DNA of 64,000 nucleotides. Source: Pseudomonadota bacterium (GTDB lineage: Bacteria > Bdellovibrionota > UBA1018). Position numbers and translations under genes: made by a program. The stretch covers positions 620,001 to 684,000 of the forward strand of contig JAIXQO010000003.1 in the NCBI GenBank assembly GCA_027485695.1. Direction: 5' to 3'. Under the pieces are notes generated by a model. The model did no database searches. It was given only the letters and a program-made list of their open reading frames with translations, and was not told where the DNA came from. Below, piece after piece: positions 60,681 through 64,000 of this stretch; position 1 is the first letter of the stretch; each line of letters begins with the position of its first letter.

Positions 60681-63119
60681 TTATCCCCGATCTCGCGCTG
60701 GTCGGAAAAACAGCAAGAGTGAGGGCAGCGAGAACATGGCGGCGACGAGGCAAGTGATTTCACCGACCACGGCGAGCACACCAAAACTGACGAACGCTTG
60801 ATTTTGCGCGATCAGAAGTGATCCATAGCCGATCGCAGTCGTGAAACTACAGAGCATGACTGCACCGCCCGTGTCGCGGAGTACTTTGATCAAACTATCC
60901 GGACCTTCTTCGCGATAACGGCTGAACACGTTGACGGCGTAGTCGACTCCGATGCCGAACGTAATCGGGAGTGCGATAAAATTTAGGAAATTCACCTTAT
61001 ACCAGAAGATCAGGATGAAGCCGACGAGCCAGCCCACGCCCATGATGAGTCCGAAGATAATCGGAAAGAAAATCGACGGAGAACGAAACAACACGATCAC
61101 CAAGACGACGACCGCGATAAATGCGAATAGAGTCGCTTTGGGTCCATCCTGAATGATCGATTCGATCATGTCGGACGAGATGGGTAGCGTTCCGGCGACA
61201 GGTGCGCCCGGGGACACGGAGTCGGCCGTATCTCGGAGTTCTTTAATGAACGCGATGAGCTTGTCGCCGTCCTCTGAGACGTTCCCGAGAGGAGGCTCGA
61301 CGACCACTAGATTTCCGATTTTGCCATCTCGTTCGGTGAACTTGCTCCGCACCATGGGCGGCAGATCATTCATACCGAATGGTTGCCGGGCGTTCGGTCC
61401 CGCCAGTTCACGCGCGAGTTTTCGTTCGGAGTCGGGCAATTCTTTCAGGATAGATTCCGGGAGCATCCGCTGGATTTCGCCCAATATTGCGATTTTTTCC
61501 GCCTGTTTCGTTGGGATGAATTCGTCAATGGTCTGCACGCTAGCGATCAGACTCTGGTCGCCTTCTTGCTCTTTTTTCTTCTTGAGGATGTCGGCGATCT
61601 TGAGCGCGTCTTCGCGATTGTGTGGCAGGATCACCATTGGGCTCAAGTAACGCTGAAATACTTCGTCGACGTATTTGGAATAGTAGCCAGAGCCTTTTTC
61701 GATGGACTCTTTGTTGCGGAGTTTAGAAAGGTCGGTTTCGATGATCGTCTTATTGTATCGCGTGACCGAGAAAATCGAGATTCCCGTCAATACGAGGCTT
61801 GCGATGGCGATTGGCCGTGCATGGTTCTTTACTAGATAAGCGATGGAGCCGGCGATCCAGGAGCGCGGAGGCGCTTTGGTCGGTTTCAAGGAGCGTGTTC
61901 GGTCAAACAACGTCAGAATCGCTGGCATCACCGTATAGGACGCGATCCAGCAGAGCACCATCCCGATCAGTCCGATGATTCCGAACTGCCGGAAACCTCG
62001 GAATCCGGTTAAGGCGAGCGACCCGTACGCGAGGCCGGCCGCTAAAGCTGCGGTTAGGGTCGCGATCGCGGTTTGCCGCATGGAGATGTCGAGGGCGTCC
62101 GAGTGGGATTTATCGGCACGACGTTCTTCGAGGTAACGCGCCAGCAGGATGATCGGAAAATTGATACCGTTGCCCAAGACGATCGAGCCCAAGAATGCGG
62201 AGTTGGCGTTCAGGTATCCGATCGCAAAGTAAGACACGCCGAACGTCCAGAAAGTTCCCATGAGGAGAGCGACAAAAAGAGCAATCGACGCGCGCAATGC
62301 GCGAAAAAAGACCCACATTGCGGCGCCCACGATGACCAATACAATCACGGTGGAGAGCTCGAGGTCAGCCACGAGGGCCGCTTGTTCCTCGATCGTGTTC
62401 TGAACGCCTCCTGCGTACTTGATGTCGAGGTCCGGAGCATATTTTTTAGGGTCCAGGCGCGCGACGATTTCTTCGACCGCCGACTTCATCTTGTGGATGT
62501 CTCCGCCGCCCGTGCTTTTGCTCGGTAAGTAGACCAGGACGATTCGAACTTTTTCGTCTGGAGTCGCGTAATAGCCGTCTGGGAAATGGGCGTACGTCGA
62601 GAGCTTGGAGTCGTACTTCGACTTCATCGCCTGCAAGTCGAGGGTGGGTTCCGGGATATTGATTTCAGCAAAAATGACGAGTGGGTTATAGAGCGTGGTC
62701 TCGTAGTCAATTTTCGCTTTGACGTAGTCGCGGATACGCACGAGTTCCTGAGTCTCGAGGTAGAGCGCTCGTCGCTTCATGAAGAACGCGAGTTCTTTCT
62801 GGATGTTAGTCTCAACCGAGGCAACGACGTCTTTCGGGAGTTTCAGGAGTTCGCGTTCGAAGTCTTGAACAAAACGCTTGGAGGCCGCACCATTTTCAGA
62901 AAGGACCACCACGGAAAGGTTATCGATCGATTCCAGGCGTGCGCCCACCTCAGTCAAATCCAGGACGCTGCGGGCGGTCGTGGGTAAGAGTTCTTCGAGG
63001 TCGGTCTTGAGGTTTAAATACAGTTTTGCTGAATAAAAAACCCCGGCGACCGAGAGCACGCAAGCGATCAGGAAAACGAGTAGGGCATGTTTCTGGAGGA
63101 ATCGACTAAGAAGAATCAT
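60681..63119 (-). CDS. MMPL/RND family lipid exporter
   Basis: An 812-residue inner-membrane protein with the RND two-fold layout: helix 1 at residues about 10-28, a large periplasmic loop to about 235, helices 2-6 to about 400, helix 7 near 430, a second loop to about 640 and helices 8-12. The sterol-sensing-like repeats GIGVDYAVNVFSRYREEG and NGINFPIILLARYLEE are clear, the latter lacking the usual Asp. It resembles HpnN/MmpL lipid exporters. It is divergent from the MlaE gene with only 41 bp between starts, so both may take part in lipid trafficking. Confidence 0.9.
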   Translation of the reverse strand: MILLSRFLQKHALLVFLIACVLSVAGVFYSAKLYLNLKTDLEELLPTTARSVLDLTEVGARLESIDNLSVVVLSENGAASKRFVQDFERELLKLPKDVVASVETNIQKELAFFMKRRALYLETQELVRIRDYVKAKIDYETTLYNPLVIFAEINIPEPTLDLQAMKSKYDSKLSTYAHFPDGYYATPDEKVRIVLVYLPSKSTGGGDIHKMKSAVEEIVARLDPKKYAPDLDIKYAGGVQNTIEEQAALVADLELSTVIVLVIVGAAMWVFFRALRASIALFVALLMGTFWTFGVSYFAIGYLNANSAFLGSIVLGNGINFPIILLARYLEERRADKSHSDALDISMRQTAIATLTAALAAGLAYGSLALTGFRGFRQFGIIGLIGMVLCWIASYTVMPAILTLFDRTRSLKPTKAPPRSWIAGSIAYLVKNHARPIAIASLVLTGISIFSVTRYNKTIIETDLSKLRNKESIEKGSGYYSKYVDEVFQRYLSPMVILPHNREDALKIADILKKKKEQEGDQSLIASVQTIDEFIPTKQAEKIAILGEIQRMLPESILKELPDSERKLARELAGPNARQPFGMNDLPPMVRSKFTERDGKIGNLVVVEPPLGNVSEDGDKLIAFIKELRDTADSVSPGAPVAGTLPISSDMIESIIQDGPKATLFAFIAVVVLVIVLFRSPSIFFPIIFGLIMGVGWLVGFILIFWYKVNFLNFIALPITFGIGVDYAVNVFSRYREEGPDSLIKVLRDTGGAVMLCSFTTAIGYGSLLIAQNQAFVSFGVLAVVGEITCLVAAMFSLPSLLLFFRPARDRG

Positions 63120-63160
63120 CTTGTGCTTCGCGTGAGCTTCATGTTGTATCTAATATCAAC

Positions 63161-63943
63161 GTGTCTATTCAAGAGATGATTCAGTCCTCGCTTGCTCTTG
63201 CCGGGGAATTCACCCTTTTTATCGGCGATACGCTCAAGGCGCTCTCCCGTATCTGGTATCGTCGAAACATTTTTCTCCGACACTGCGAAATCATCGGCGT
63301 CAGCTCCAGTGGAATCATCGTGGTGGCGGCCATGTTCCTGGGCGGAGTTCTGGGTTATCAGCTCTACGTTTCGTTTCATCTTTTTAATGCCGAAGCGCTC
63401 CTGGGGGGCAGCGTCGGCGTCGCGATGTTTCGAGAACTCGCGCCCGTGATGACAGCGATTATGGTGACGGGGCGCGCCGGAGCTGCGATGGCCGCCGAAA
63501 TCGCCAGTATGAAAGTTTCAGAGCAAGTGGATGCACTCGAAGTGATGGCAGTGGATCCGATTGAATACTTGATCACGCCACGCGTAGTTGCGGGCTTGGT
63601 CATGCTCCCGATTTTGAGTATTTTTTTCACCGCAGTTGCGAGTATTGCGGCAGCTGGTGTGGCTTGCGGGATCATGGGGCTCGACCCAGCCATTTACTGG
63701 GAACAGTATTCCAAGGTGGTAGATCGCATCGATTTGGTGCATTGTATTGTCAAAGGTTCCGCATTCGGTTTGATTCTGACGTGGGTCGGTTGTTTCAACG
63801 GATTCCGCGCATACGGAGGCGCTCGGGCAGTTGGCCTAGCGACTCGAAACACGGTCGTCGCGAGCTGTCTTTTGATTCTGCTCATCGACTATGTTCTCAC
63901 TTCGTTCCTTCCGTTTGGCTTCGCGAAACTAGTCTTGAGTTAG
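63161..63943 (+). CDS. mlaE: MlaE family ABC transporter permease
   Basis: A 260-residue inner-membrane permease starting with GTG. MlaE/YrbE family signatures are GGSVGVAMFRELAPVMTAIMVTGRAGAAMAAEIASMKVSEQVDALEVM in part, then VDPIEYLITPRVVAG and five helices. It would form the membrane part of the Mla phospholipid transport ABC complex between inner and outer membranes. The next gene begins 8 bp later, as an ATPase (MlaF) usually would. The GTG has no clear ribosome site. Confidence 0.93.
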   Translation: MSIQEMIQSSLALAGEFTLFIGDTLKALSRIWYRRNIFLRHCEIIGVSSSGIIVVAAMFLGGVLGYQLYVSFHLFNAEALLGGSVGVAMFRELAPVMTAIMVTGRAGAAMAAEIASMKVSEQVDALEVMAVDPIEYLITPRVVAGLVMLPILSIFFTAVASIAAAGVACGIMGLDPAIYWEQYSKVVDRIDLVHCIVKGSAFGLILTWVGCFNGFRAYGGARAVGLATRNTVVASCLLILLIDYVLTSFLPFGFAKLVLS

Positions 63944-63950
63944 GGTAAAA

Positions 63951-64000
63951 ATGAGCGTCAACGATACGAATCAGGTTACACGGGCAAAAGTAGGAATTTT
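63951..64000 (+). CDS. Start of a gene, probably the Mla ATPase; cut by the window end
   Basis: The frame opens at ATG 63951, 8 bp after the mlaE stop, and reads MSVNDTNQVTRAKVGI before the window ends. Position suggests the ATP-binding subunit MlaF. Too little sequence is visible to confirm it. Confidence 0.5.
   Translation, partial: MSVNDTNQVTRAKVGI

Overview
The window looks like chromosome of a free-living Gram-negative bacterium of the Bdellovibrionota (Bdellovibrio/Oligoflexia type). The pointers are a TIGR02147-family regulator directly abutting a secreted partner, many signal-peptide or lipobox hypothetical proteins, several secreted peptidase-like or transglutaminase-like proteins, a moderate GC content, and short, mostly monocistronic or 2-5 gene units. 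This placement is inference from gene content; there is no rRNA or marker protein to prove it. I see no phage, insertion sequence, CRISPR array or replication origin. The only RNA gene found is one tRNA-Pro(UGG).

Layout. 0-2.2 kb: a CxxCH protein cut by the window edge, then a Sco/PCuAC copper-chaperone pair. 2.2-4.1 kb (minus): a tightly coupled NTF2-like / GNAT / carbon-nitrogen hydrolase cassette. 4.1-6.8 kb: secreted proteins including a divergent papain-like peptidase. 6.8-9.8 kb: a MerT/MerP-like metal uptake pair with a beta-barrel protein, divergent from an ECF sigma factor and membrane partner; a perfect 22-bp palindrome lies between them. 9.8-18.4 kb: secreted hypotheticals, a 1246-residue RCC1 plus Kelch double-propeller protein, and the TIGR02147 pair. 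18.6-23.1 kb: quinone oxidoreductase, LysR, GST and MBL hydrolase. 23.1-23.5 kb: a chain of hairpins and tRNA-Pro. 23.7-31.8 kb: transglutaminase-like and phospholipase D-like secreted proteins, an LPG-synthase-like membrane protein with a FemAB-like enzyme, lipocalin, aminotransferase, pseudouridine synthase and a methyltransferase-like protein.

31.9-35.4 kb holds two paralogues of the transglutaminase-elicitor family. One keeps the predicted catalytic Cys and a Pep-13-like WNQPVAGY motif; the other has Met at the Cys position. 35.5-49.3 kb mixes envelope and housekeeping functions: S41 peptidase, TatA (too short for usual ORF cut-offs), DedA, glycosyltransferase plus transaldolase-family protein, a matrixin-like lipoprotein, a NicO-like permease with an FmdB zinc ribbon, a cytochrome c / DUF971 / coiled-coil lipoprotein unit, and a Gfo/Idh/MocA oxidoreductase.

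49.6-54.3 kb is the most coherent system: inositol-3-phosphate synthase, CDP-alcohol phosphatidyltransferase, GtrA, a class III aminotransferase and a protein with a long Arg/Gly/Pro-rich tail, in one overlapping operon closed by a strong terminator. A PAP2/Aur1-like membrane protein lies just downstream on the other strand. Together they suggest synthesis of an inositol-containing membrane lipid and perhaps its further decoration. 54.9-57.8 kb adds an MFS transporter and TetR regulator. 57.9-60.7 kb is a block of orphan secreted proteins. The window ends with an MMPL/RND lipid exporter divergent from a MlaE permease and the start of the next gene, i.e. a lipid-trafficking locus.
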